Assembly: GCA_963920705.1 (NCBI GenBank)
Contig: OY987226.1
Location: 22,391,300 to 22,455,299, forward strand
From: Odiellus spinosus
Lineage: Eukaryota; Arthropoda; Arachnida; Opiliones; Phalangiidae
DNA length: 64,000 nt
Reading direction: 5' to 3'
The position numbers and the translations under genes are program-made. The stretch's first letter is position 1, and every line of letters starts with the position of its first letter. The notes under the pieces were generated by a model. It saw nothing but the letters and a program-made list of their open reading frames with translations, made no database searches and was not told the origin of the DNA. Of the stretch, positions 9,768-20,772 are shown piece after piece.

Positions 9768-11631
9768 CGCCTGTCTTTTTGGTGGGCAACACTGCATGTT
9801 TGCGCGGTAAAAACGGTTAGTGCGTTTTAACCACTGGGTTTTGTGCTGTGGGCGGGCTACGTAATCGTAGTTCCGAAGCGTTCCTAAGTAGTTTCCCCAA
9901 TTATACGACTTGTTGCGGGTAATTAACTATGGCGGTAATAAAGCCTCCAGGCGATTAAATTACGATATAGGAGCGATGGGCAATGCGATATTTGTAAAGA
10001 AACCAAATTCAAAATGCGCATATCGACTAGTTAGAAAATATTTGGTTTTATCTCTATTGCCACTTGCCAGCATTAGTGGAATACTTCTTTCAAAAAGCAG
10101 TATTACACACTTCTGCTACGGTATTAAACATAAATTATTTTCCACATGTTTTTAAAATAACTAAAACGAAACTTTCGCGAACTGCAATGGAATTTTTGCC
10201 TCGTAATGAACGGAAACGCTGTTATTTCCTATATGGTGAATCGAACATTTATATTTATGAAAATAGTATTATAGGCAATTCGTAGCGAACTCCCTCTGTA
10301 TTGTCTACTGCATAAGCGTAAAACTTATTCAACGTCACGTAAAAAAACACGATACGTTATATTTTTCTCTCGTCGATGTAGGGGATTGAAAAATACCACC
10401 TGTGTTTCTCTTTTTGTTCGAAATAGTTTTGTGGATCACGCATCCGTGTAACTGTTAAATAAAGTCAGGGCATTAATATTTTAGGGAAAAATTGGATAAT
10501 ACAGATTGATTTTTAGAATAGGATTGGTTAATTATTAGTTAATGAATTTTACTTGCGCGTATTACCAGTTACGATCGCGATGGTTTATACGCAAAACCCC
10601 GAAATTATAAAAAATTAAAATTTGTAAGTTTGAAGTTGGAAACATAAAACAAACCACCTCTCTCATAGAGTTTAAGGTTCTGAAAAAACGTAAACCCGTT
10701 TTTGCCTAAGCGGTCTGATTTACTTCCCAACGCTTCAGGAAATCTATCAAAAGTATTGTACTTACGTTTTGACAACACTATTAGTGGGCTGGCACGATGA
10801 ACGAAAACGGACCCCCTCCCCTACATTAGAGCCTAACCTAACCCATCTTGGCCGAAAATAATATTTTGGACTTAAATGTATGGAGGTCCGTTTGCATTCA
10901 TTTCGCCGGAGGGCTAATCGTACCATGAGTAACTATTTGTCTCAATCAAGTTATTTTTCGCTGAGCCTTGGCCACTACGAGCCACTATAATTTACGGCTG
11001 ATGGGAGACTCGGGTAGAAAAGACATCATAACCGTCACTAAATGACGTTTCAAAATTATTGTAAGCCGCTCCCATAATTCGAAGTTGAACGCTGATGCCA
11101 CCCAGCGACCCTTAAGAATTCCCAGTGTTACTTCTATCTTTTCTGGTTTATAACAGGTTTTGTTTAATCGGTGGAAAAGGATTTTAAACATGCACAAAAC
11201 TTTTCAGGGTTATTTTCAGATAATTATCAAAGCTGCGAAGTTGCGATTGGGTCACGTTAACCCTAAATCCATTTAGGACTATTAGAAATGGGCACTTTTT
11301 TCAATAAGACGAGAAAATATTTTAAACTGACGTTCATAACCGTACGTAGTCTAGCAGCAGGCACTGGCTAAAGTAGTAACTAAGAAACTACCAGAAACAC
11401 AAGCACTTCTGCCTATTCTCTCTTCACCGTAGCCATCAATTTGTTAGTTGCGGATTTAGCCACTGTTTGGCACCAGACAACGCTTGTTAGCCGAAAATTG
11501 GTTTTTAAGTCACAATTGCGTTCTTCGTTGTGTCCGCCACTGTCAAAGGCAGGCATGCATATGCGAAAATATCAGAGAGAGATTCTTTACTGACAGAGAG
11601 AGTTTGCTTGCTCGGAAATTCTTCGAGTATT
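9768..11631. other. No gene recognised; a possible MITE at 10795-10925
   Basis: At 10795-10925 an imperfect inverted repeat (TGGCACGATGAACG on the left; the reverse complement of TGGTACGATTAGCC on the right, with AAACGGACC in both arms) may be a small MITE. Frames at 9910-10285 and 10985-11197 lack motifs and splice context. Nothing else is recognisable. Confidence 0.35.
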
Positions 11632-11810
11632 AATAAAGGGAGAGCCAGGCGAAAAATCACGGATTAGGGATAATAAAGGGAGAACCAGAAGAAAATTTTG
11701 GATTATGGATAATAAAGGGAGAGCCAAAAGATAATTTTGGATTAGGGATAATAAAGGGACAGCCTGAAGAAAATCTTGGATTAGGGATAATAAAGAAAAA
11801 GCCAGACGAT
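11632..11810. repeat. Minisatellite, about five 39-40 bp units
   Basis: Five units start with AATAAAG at about 11632, 11672, 11711, 11750 and 11789. They share GGATTAGGGATAATAAAGGG and differ by point changes. The 39-bp period equals 13 codons, which explains the apparent 13-residue repeat protein on the minus strand; that frame is not a gene. Confidence 0.85.
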
Positions 11811-12370
11811 GCAACGTTTTTGCAACTTGTAACTTTTGGCCGCGGTTTTAAATAACTTCAACCGCGAAAACTAGTCGTCTCGTTGCGCGACTTAAGTTTC
11901 CCCAAGAAACATGTTTTTCTCTCGTTATAAAGATCCATTGTTAATAGTCCTGGAATTAATTTTAGACTTATACTCTAGATTTATTAGACGTTCACGTAAT
12001 AGGGTGCATATCACCGCAATTTTCTAACAAACTTCTCATTTGGTTCACCAGGAGTTCAAAAACGAACTTTCATTTATTGACATCAGCATAAGTCTATAAC
12101 TTATCTTATAAGTTATAAACTTATGACTTCAGCAATTCTTTCCTTTTATTTCAATCTGAAGTTTCTTAGTCGAATTTTGCAACTTGGAAAAATTACTATA
12201 TGTTACCACGAAACCTTTGCCCGAGTTTGATAAGGTTTTGATGTATAACTGAACAGCACAATCGATTAAATTTATCTTTTTTCTAGAGTCTAGTATCAAT
12301 TTAATGTAAGCAACAAGAGTGCTTTCACAAGTAACACCGAAGATGAGCTTCCCGGATGGAAAAGTAATCA

Positions 12371-15300
12371 ATGGAAATTAGCTACAAGAGGTCATTTCTC
12401 GCAATGAAAGCAGTATTTTTACTGATCTTGCTTTCTACGTCTCTTACATTTGAAGACTTGGTATTAAATTACAATGACAGTGAACATTATTTTGACGAGG
12501 AACTCGATACGGAAACCAAAGCGGAAATTGATATCTTGTCCGAATATCCATCCGTTTACCGGAAATGTCCATTCGCGATAGATGACCCTTGCGAGTGTTC
12601 CATCGGAGCGAATGAAAACGTCGTTCGGAGGTTTTCCGTCGTTTGTAGCGACATGGATATGCCCGAAATTTTTCCAGAAATGATGAACAAACTCAGGAGT
12701 TCTACGGATGTGAAGCCCTACTTGCAAAGTCTCTTCATATACAGATCCAAAGTAAATATTTCACTTTAAATGGATAATGATGTGGGTAAACCAATATTTA
12801 ATAATAAGATCATGATTGATAAGATGCTTTACTTCGAAACACACCATTATAAGGTTTTTCAATAGACGATTTCATAAAATCTGACTATGTCCCAACCTTG
12901 AAAAATGCTAACATTTTCCGTAGAAACGGGTTCTATTTAACGGCTATTTATGTTAGTTTCAAGGTTGGCAAACGTATAGAAAATGCTATACTTTGAAACA
13001 ACCTTGGAAAAACGCTAAATTTTCAATATAAACGGGTGCTTTTTAACGGCCATTTTATCTGTTTCTACATTACTTTATAAAACCATCTATTATTTTCGCG
13101 GGTCATAGTATACGTAGCATTACAGTGCGATACTCTTAAAGATGGTTTTCATACACTCTTGTTAATAATAAACCAATACTATAAATAAAAAGACTTAAGC
13201 GAAAACGATACTATTTTAGCAATTACCGATAAAATAATTCACTTTTACAGCCGTAAAAGATCGTTCTGGTTGATTTTTCAGTAAGCATTATTCGGGACTA
13301 ATTCCATTTGAAAGAAAAGAACGTTCGAGGCGTGCTTTTGTCACTAGAGTTGCCATGATCTAACTCCAGTCAATTAATGCGCCTCTATCTTTGATTAAAT
13401 GTATATTTATTTTAGAGATAGATAGTCTAAGATAGATAGAAAACAGTTTTCTTGTTTTTAGATTATTTGATATATATTTTTAATATTACAGTGCTCCTTT
13501 GTTATACTTACGAGATTTTAATTGCAATAATTATACACCACCTCGTGATTTTAAATTTATTAAAAAATGGTTGTCTGACCTGTTGATTGTCTTTCAAACC
13601 ATATAGATTGCATTGCCCCGGGCGGATTTATTCCTAGATCTTCCATTCCGTAATTTGCGCGCAGTTGAGACGGAAGTGACATTATCCTTCTCAAAAGGGG
13701 ACTCTCGCTCGCCCGACGAGTTCCGACCATTGCTCGGAGGATTAGAGGAATCGCTGGAAGAAGCCACCTTCAGAAGATCAGTAGTTCCCGGTGTTGAAAG
13801 CCAAAATTGCTTTATGGGCGCGCTTTCTAATTTGCGCAGATTTTCCCTCACACATTCCAACGTTACGCAAATACCGAAAGAGTTTTTTTGCTGTTCGTAT
13901 CTCAGTATTCAACAAGTAAAATATGTTTTTATTATACTTCAATTATAGTATGTTGGAGCTAAAAAGGAACAGCTTTTGAATTTGTTTCGGAATCACCAGG
14001 CCAAAAAACGTATTCAAGAATTTTCAAACAATAATTAGACACGTTTTTGTGTTTAAATTAATTTGAAAAAATTGATTCAGTTTCAATGTAAGTATAAATT
14101 CGGGCCTTCATATTATTTCATCCTTCAGCGCTTGTATACATCATGTCCTAATATTAAGACAATGGCGGCGGAACGGGTGGGGACAGGGGGACATTGTCCC
14201 CCCTCAATTAAACCAGGTGGGGACAGCCAATATACGTGTCCCTCCCCAAATTGTTCAGTCAATACTCTGATTAATCTCAGAATATAATTGAATTCAATGA
14301 ATTATAAGAAAAATCAGTCTATAATCTCAACCTGTTTGGAGTTTTTAATAAAATAATATAATATAATAACAAAAATTATAAAAAGACTGTCTTTAAATAA
14401 GGTATATGATTTATTTCTACGCGAGTCCGTCTGTAGTAGAGCGATAGTACAACCATAGCCTTCTAGATCACGCACGCCTTTGCCGATAGCGCGTGATCAA
14501 GGAGGCTATGGTACAACAGGTCTGGACGGTCTGGGTCTGCGGAGTGGTTGAATTGGCAGGGTGAAGAAGACAGACTGCAGACTTATAAATTTCTATAACA
14601 GTTCTCAGAGGAAAGAGTAAGAACATTTGGCAAACCATAAACAAAATAAAAAATAAATTATAAAAACGCAAACACTGTTTATTAAATTAAATTGTTTGAA
14701 AGAAAGCTTTTGGTGCAAATAATATTCTTATCTTACAATACCTTACCAGGCTGAACTTTAGCAAGAAAAAAAATGAACATAATTCTTCAATTCATAAACT
14801 AGGTGACGTTTTTAATTTCCAACAATACTCTTCACTCAGCGTGGTATCAGGTATATTGGTCTTGAGCAACTTGTTTCCAAGTTCTTTAACGAAAAATGTC
14901 CCCCCCCCCCCCCCAAAATAAGAACCGTCCGCCGCCACTGTATTAAGAGATGCCAAAGACTTAATGGCGTCAAACGCCGGTCTGTTCTTTTAATGCTAGG
15001 ACATTGCAAGCGCCTTTGAAGGCTGAAATAATATGATTGGCCCGAACTTATACTTACATTCAAACTTTAGAAATTAATTTAAACACCAAAAACGTGTCTA
15101 ATAAATTGTTTGAAAATTCTCGAATACGTTTCTTGACGTGGTGAATCCGAAAATAAGTTCAAAAGCTCCAAGTTTCCCTTTTATCTATCTCAGAAGTAAA
15201 TAAGTAATGTATATTTTCGCAATATCTGTGAGTACAATAGGGAGATAACAAAGATCTAATAGGAAAAGTAAGCCTGCGTCATGGAACCCCCTTACTGAGA

Positions 15301-18300
15301 GAGCGCTTGTAAGGCGGATACTGTAACTCCCTCACCAAGGGGTAGAGACGAGTCGGGCCCACCATTTTAAAGACCAGACCCGAAAAAAAAATTCTAAAAA
15401 AAAAACCCGACCCGGCCCGACCCGAAAAATTAAAAAAAAAAAAAAAAAAAAAAACCGACCCGGCCCGACCCGAAAAAAAAACCCGACGCGGCCCGACCCG
15501 AAAAACGGCGCTGACTAGTCCGTGAAAAGTCTGAAGATGACGTAGTTTCCTCTCTCGCTTCTGTAACCAAAGATGCTAAGTTGCTAACCGTTTTTTTGGT
15601 GCGCACTCACGTGACATACTTACATCATCTTAGCTTAAATGTTTTAGTCTGCTCTCTCCTTCTCTAGCAAGGAGTCACGTAACAGGCTGGGAAATAAGGA
15701 TTATTCTTAAGCTGGACTTGTGGCCAGTAGAGCCCAAGCAGTTTAATTAAAAAACTGGACATTGGCCAGTTACAATTTTCATGAGCTTGACAAACTGTCA
15801 TTATGACGTAGGACTATGACATCAGGGTTGATTGTTAAGGGGGTGCACCGTGCTGGGTAGCACATAACACCCCCGCCAATCCGTGCGGCTCATCATTTGT
15901 CCCTAAAGTGCCGCACGCGAAATCGTGCCCGGAACGGGTAACAAGGCCAAACAGCGGGAACCGAAGAACCCCAGACCAGTGCACCCGCACACACGTGAGG
16001 AGGCTAAGGCAGCAGAAGGAAAGGTATATGGCTTGGCGACCAGAACCCACACAGCAGTGCCATACGGCCTCCATAATGTATCCGTGACCCAACAAGACCG
16101 ACTCAAAGGCAGAGGGAGCTGCCAGGGCCCAGGACGGGCCCAGCGAGTCGGCCGGGTGTGGGCGAGACGGCCGTGTTCCAATTCGCGGAACTAGGACGGA
16201 TCCTAGAACTCGGGCCCCCTCACCACGACAAGGATGGAACACTACCCCACCCTGCGCACGGACAGGTGGGGAGAGGGGGGTAGGACTATGACAGTAGGCT
16301 TAGAAACAAAACAAAATTTTGGAATTAATTAACTGGCCTTGTGGCCAGTAGACCCCCAAGCATTTAATTTTTTAAACTGGCCCAGCTAATTTTTAAAATG
16401 GACTTTTGTCCAGTAAAACCGCCTTATTTCCCAGCCTGTCACGTAGCATGCGCGAAAAAGGACGCGTATTAGAAAATATATTAACAGCCAAGTGCCAAAA
16501 AAAGGGGGAATTGGACGCAGAAGCTGAGTTTGAACGACACGCGTTATAACGTGTGGCCGCCATTCCATCCCCCCTTAATATTCCCTGGCGACGCCAAGGA
16601 GGAAAATGAGAACTGCACTCACAGGTCACGGCAGATATCACACTGTGGGAGCGTGGGGTAGGGGATGTGATGGTTTACAAGCCGTAATTCTCACGAAGTA
16701 AGACGTTTTCCTGCTAGGGCTAGAGGTATAAGTAGAATTGTTGATACTAGGCTACTAGCAAAATGGTATTTAGAGAGCTAGAGTCGAGCTATTTCATAAA
16801 TGTCTCGAGAGTCGCGACTCTCGCCTAAAGAAATCGCTTCAATTCTCCCTCTCACGAAATCAAGCTCAAGTGTGAGAGCCAGCCCGTGAAAAATAAAGCT
16901 GACTCGACCCAACCCGAATATTTTAAGGCAAAGAAAAAACCCGACCCGAATATTTTAAGGCAAAGAAAAAACCCGACCCGAATATTCAAGCCGAAGAAAA
17001 AACCCGACCCGAATATTTTAAGGGGAAGAAAAAACCCGACCCGGCCCGGGCCCGATTGAAAATGAGCCCGACCCGATATGAATTTCACGAAATAAAAGCC
17101 CGAACCGACCCGACCCGGAATTTTTTTTTTTTAATTTTGTGCCCGACCCGAACCGAAACGGGTTCGGGTCGGGTCGAAAAAACCCGATTTAATCGGGGGC
17201 CCGACTCGTCTCTACCAAGGGAGAGGACACCGAGGTGAGATAGAAACCTCTGGCGTATCAATGTCTCCTTTGCTGACTCCCTTCAATAGAATGGGGAGGA
17301 AAAAAAGGAGGCTCTGGTCCATTTTGCCCCAGATCTCAGAGAATATTTTTAGCTCGTACTCTCTGGCTGTGGTCAACTTTACCCGTCTTTGACGGTGTAA
17401 GTTTCAAAAATGCCTAATTATGCACCAATAGCGGCAATGTTTTTTTTTTCTTTTTCGCAGCGGAAGGTTAAGCCAAATTCGCATAAGTTTATGCTCGCGA
17501 AACTATAATCTGGCTGAGCAATATTAGTGGGGGCATTTGTCAGAGGCTGACACCCACCGCCAACAGTAGTCTTATGAACAAGGCCGTTAAATTCTTTTGA
17601 GTGAAAAACAAAAAAAAAAAAACTCAAAGCGCAAGGTTTTACACGAAATGAAACCCCTCCCTCAGAATGAAGTGGAAGACCTTAAAATAAACTTTAAATG
17701 GAGTATGAATTAAGCCCTTAATTTCCCAGTAATTGAAAGCGTAAAAATTAACAGTCAAGGGCACTATACGGGACATAAACTGGACCTAACATGGCATGAC
17801 TTAATACAGATATAATACTATTATTTTTCTCTAAGATGCAAATAAATAATTTATAATAATAAAATACGGATATTTACAAAAATTCGATTTCTATAGGTCT
17901 ACTTAAATGGAAACCAGTTTCAAGAGCTACCAGATGGCGGTCTTAGTAGAGCTACAAATATTAATACGCTGATGCTAAATGACAACAAGATATTCATCAT
18001 TAGCCGATTATTTTTTCCTTCTCCAGCCAACCAACTTCAAGAGATACACTTAAGGTATATTATATTTAAATAATTAGCTTGAATAGAAGTCGGATATGAT
18101 TGGCTAAACGATTTATACATTAAGTACGTTTGTTGAAACCATGATGTGCAGTCATATCTACCGTTAGGAGGCGTACGAATCGCGATTTTTGAGACTAACC
18201 CATACAGAGAGGGGTAGACAAGACCCGGGAGTAATAGACTTCAAAGGAGGATTTCATTGGCTTCTGGTGATGTTAATGGAACAAGTAAATCAGGAACGCT

Positions 18301-19538
18301 TCACTAAACATGTACGAGTGCCGCTCTTCACTAAGGAGTGTAGCCATAATAGCAATTTGGCGACAGGTTAAGGGTGGTGGTGTAGCTCTTTAATTCTTTA
18401 ATCGTGCAGATAATTAAATATTATTAATCAAGTATGGAGGTACCTACAGATAATAAAGCTTTAAAGAGTATTCCAGTTGAGAACTTTTCGAGAATAATGC
18501 TGAGACGAAATGAATAAAGGTCCAGTATCACAAAGCGTTACCAATTTAAAAAAAAATACCAAAAATTCCAAAAAAAATCTCAATCTCAAACAAGGCTTAG
18601 TCTTACAATACATTTGTAAAACAAATTAAAATCTCCAAACAAAATGGCCTCAAAAACTACCAAAAGATCGAAATAAATCTCAAAATATGAAAGAAAGATT
18701 TAGTCTCACAAAACATTTCCAGGTTAACAAATAGCAAAAACTCTAAAATATCTCAAAATCCGAAAAAAAAGTCTATCTCAAAATTTCAAAAATAACAAAA
18801 ACTGTATAAAATTAAGAAAGAGTTCCATAGACTCGCAATAATTTACGAAAAATAAAAATGTCCCCACAACTTTTAAAATCTCCCAAGATAATTTAAATAT
18901 TCCCTTGGGGTGTGGCTTCACTTATGGGCTTGTTTTGTTCATTTCATAAAGTGCACTCAAAAACAATTTTTAGTAGATCGTTTTAGGTAGCTCCAAAACG
19001 CAAATAAAAAGAACGAAAATTCCTCGAAGGTGATAATTAGTCATAAGGAAATATCTTAAAATTTTGTTTCAATTAAAATTTCAGAAAAAACCGCATAAAA
19101 TCTTTACCCCGTGATTTCTTCGAAGGGATGCCGGTTCTTCGTTACATTGACCTAGCCGAAAATCAGATCGAAACTCTTCCCCCAGAAGTGTGGTCTGTCA
19201 CTTGGTCAAATCTAATGGATTTATATTTGCGAGGTAAGAGCCTTTTGATGTTAAAATTTAGATCACAATGAAATGAACTGAAAACAAAAATTTTAAATTT
19301 GGTCGGAACTCCAAAAAATAAACATTTAATACAATTTTATGAAATTAAATTGCTTCTTATAGATAATGATTTGATTTGTGATTGTGCCTTTAAATGGCTT
19401 GTCGCGGCAGAAGCTTCTCTGTCGGAAGAGTTCAAGAGGGCTCGATTTTTGGAAGGAAGTTGCGAAGTCGCCGAGGGAAACGTTTCTTTTCCAATTGATA
19501 ACATTCTAAACTATTTTGATAGCTATCAATGCGAATAA
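12371..19538 (+). CDS. Secreted leucine-rich-repeat protein, five exons
   Basis: Exons at 12371-12751, 13607-13915, 17897-18054, 19085-19233 and 19363-19538 join with consistent phases (0, 0, 2, 1) and GT-AG borders to give 390 residues. Exon 1 encodes a signal peptide (AVFLLILLSTSLTF) and a cysteine cluster (KCPFAIDDPCECS). Exons 2-4 carry leucine-rich repeats such as LRRFSLTHSNVTQIP, VYLNGNQFQELP, LNDNKIFIISR and YIDLAENQIETLPPEVW. Exon 5 is a cysteine-flanked C-terminal cap (CDCAFKWLVAAE then SCEVAEG and a final YQCE). The pattern of N-terminal cysteines, few LRRs and an LRRCT cap matches the arthropod family annotated as Oplophorus-luciferin 2-monooxygenase non-catalytic subunit; that name reflects similarity to the shrimp accessory chain, not luciferase activity. 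A second in-frame Met at residue 12 could be the true start. Intron 2 is 4 kb and filled with transposons. Confidence 0.88.
12862..13095. repeat. Interspersed repeat, also at 50862-51000
   Basis: In intron 1 of the LRR gene. The stretch from TAGACGATTTCATAAAATC through the two CCAACCTTG/CAAGGTTGG motifs recurs in reverse orientation at 50862-51000, and its right end (TTTATAAAACCATCTA) is a weak inverted match to its left end. Probably an old MITE; boundaries are approximate. Confidence 0.5.
13968..15172. mobile_element. Inverted-repeat transposon, about 1.2 kb, non-autonomous
   Basis: Inside intron 2 of the LRR gene. Arms of roughly 200 bp at each side are imperfect inverted repeats: GGAATCACC...AACGTATTC...TTTTCAAACAATAATTAGACACG on the left pairs with the right arm up to 15172. 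The inner part has G/C homopolymer tracts (a run of about 16 C at 14899) and no transposase. A solo end of the same family is at 50508-50600. Exact ends and target duplication are unclear. Confidence 0.65.
15683..16438. mobile_element. hAT-like MITE nested in 15343-17214
   Basis: The ends are CAGGCTGGGAAATAAGG and CCTTATTTCCCAGCCTG; the flanks TCACGTAA (15675-15682) and TCACGTAG (16439-16446) are an 8-bp duplication with one mismatch. Subterminal repeats of CTGGCCTTGTGGCCAGTAGA appear at both ends. It is itself interrupted by the GC-rich retroposon at 15822-16279. Confidence 0.85.
15822..16279 (-). mobile_element. GC-rich retroposon fragment with 14-bp target duplication
   Basis: A 458-bp GC-rich insert flanked by a perfect 14-bp direct repeat GTAGGACTATGACA (15808-15821 and 16280-16293), a length typical of LINE-type target-primed integration. 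On the minus strand it starts with a G/C hairpin (CCCCACC pairing with GGTGGGG) and shares that start and the following GTCGTGGTGA/GGGCCCGAGTTC stretch with 43911-44180. Orientation is inferred from that shared 5' part. There is no A-tail at the other end. The long open frames in it are due to GC content and show no known domain. Confidence 0.65.
18154..18266. mobile_element. CAGAAG-family MITE, right half only
   Basis: In intron 3 of the LRR gene. It matches the right part of the element at 4033-4369, from TCTACCGTTAGGAGGCG to the terminal GGATTTCATTGGCTTCTG. The left half is missing. Confidence 0.75.
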
Positions 19539-20477
19539 CTAATCATATCGAAGGATTCAGAAAAATGTGCGATATTTATGCTTAATTGATAAGTGAATGA
19601 ATTAAAAAAAATTGTAACAGTTTTATGGTTTCAGTGTCACTGTCCTTTTAAGAAAAATATTTTAACTTTCCTAGCATCGACTCGACACACTAAGTGACTA
19701 TGCTCTAGCTTTTATTGAAGAACGTGGTCTAACCATGGTGAAACCAAAACTTCAGATAGAGAGCCCCTTAAAAACGGTTTGTCAGAAGAGAAATAAGCTA
19801 GCTAGCAGTTGGAAGACCCGAACTTGGATTAGACTGAACTTGTTTAAAGCATTTTCCATTATGTTTGCATGTATTTCTTCATATTTTCGTTTATTAAATA
19901 TTCCTAATTTTAAACTGTCGTTTTAATTTTATCCTAATGGTTTGAATCTTGATTCTGCATGGACCATTACGTAAGGCTCGAGTCCTCTTTTTAGCTATAC
20001 CTAAGTGTAGCATTACATTCGTAGCAGCGTTGATCTCGACACGTGCGAACTTGTCTAATGTGAACTTGACAAATATATCAAGGGAATTTGAAAAAGCACT
20101 AGGATTTTCCCTTCTTTTATAGACCAAGTAGCGAATTACCTCGCTCACTGACGTCGTGCATCACCAGAGCCGCTTGACTTTAATAGACTACTTGTTTTCA
20201 AGGTGATTGACAGAATTTACTCTTCCTTTTCATTCGACACTACTTTTGGCGAGAATTCGAATGTTTCAAATGGTCGCACTATGATAATGCGCAATCGTAG
20301 TCAACTACGGAAGCATACCAAACCCCAAGCAGTTTTAGAGTGAAATAAAATGAGCTTTGCCAGGCACCGCAAAGTTGTGGGCAAAGTACTATGCTACTCA
20401 GTCTAAAAAGTCACTTTTTCAGCCATTTACCGTCCCCAAATTTTATTTTTAATAACCTTGCAATGGCGTAGTCTTAT
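19539..20477. other. 3' flank of the LRR gene; no gene seen
   Basis: AT-rich flank. The frames at 19735-19926 (+) and 19894-20148 (-) overlap each other and have no motifs. No RNA gene or repeat was recognised. Confidence 0.4.
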
Positions 20478-20484
20478 CTTCAAT

Positions 20485-20765
20485 CAAGGAGGATCAGACA
20501 AGGAGAGGAAATGTGGGGACGGCGCGGTTCCTACTGCGTCGGCCTAAACTCCCACTCTGGGAGAACGGGGGTAGAGACGTTTCGTGGTGAAATGTTGTCG
20601 CGTGGGTAAAACGAATCCTTTATGAGACGCGCTAGCTAGCGACCACGTGACAACAGTTTACCTCGAGAATTTCCTATCCCCCCTTTCCACCCGAGTGGGA
20701 GGTTGGCTCTTCTCTCTCTAACTCAACGCAGCCCCACATTTCCTCTCCTTGTCTGATCCTCCTTG
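20485..20765. mobile_element. CAAGGAGGAT MITE, copy 2
   Basis: A 281-bp copy almost identical to 9203-9483. It is flanked by CTTCAAT (20478-20484 and 20766-20772). The right-hand CTTCAAT is also the left duplication of the next element, which starts at 20773. Confidence 0.9.
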
Positions 20766-20772
20766 CTTCAAT

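Larger units (their letters stand above)
15343..17214. mobile_element. hAT-like non-autonomous element with CCCGACCCG repeats
   Basis: The ends are TAGAGACGAGTCGGGCCC and its reverse complement, flanked by CCAAGGGG (15335-15342) and CCAAGGGA (17215-17222), an 8-bp duplication with one mismatch. TAGAG...CTCTA ends and 8 bp fit hAT. Both subterminal regions are tandem variants of AAAAACCCGACCCG with A-runs, possibly transposase-binding arrays. A second hAT-like element sits inside it at 15683-16438. No transposase frame. Confidence 0.85.

Noticed and set aside
10822-10840. Interstitial telomere repeat (CCTAACCTAACCC)
   Set aside because: Only about two and a half TTAGG-type units; chance is a sufficient explanation.
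15835-16242. Long overlapping ORFs on both strands
   Set aside because: They lie in a GC-rich retroposon; no domain is seen and the openness follows from base composition.
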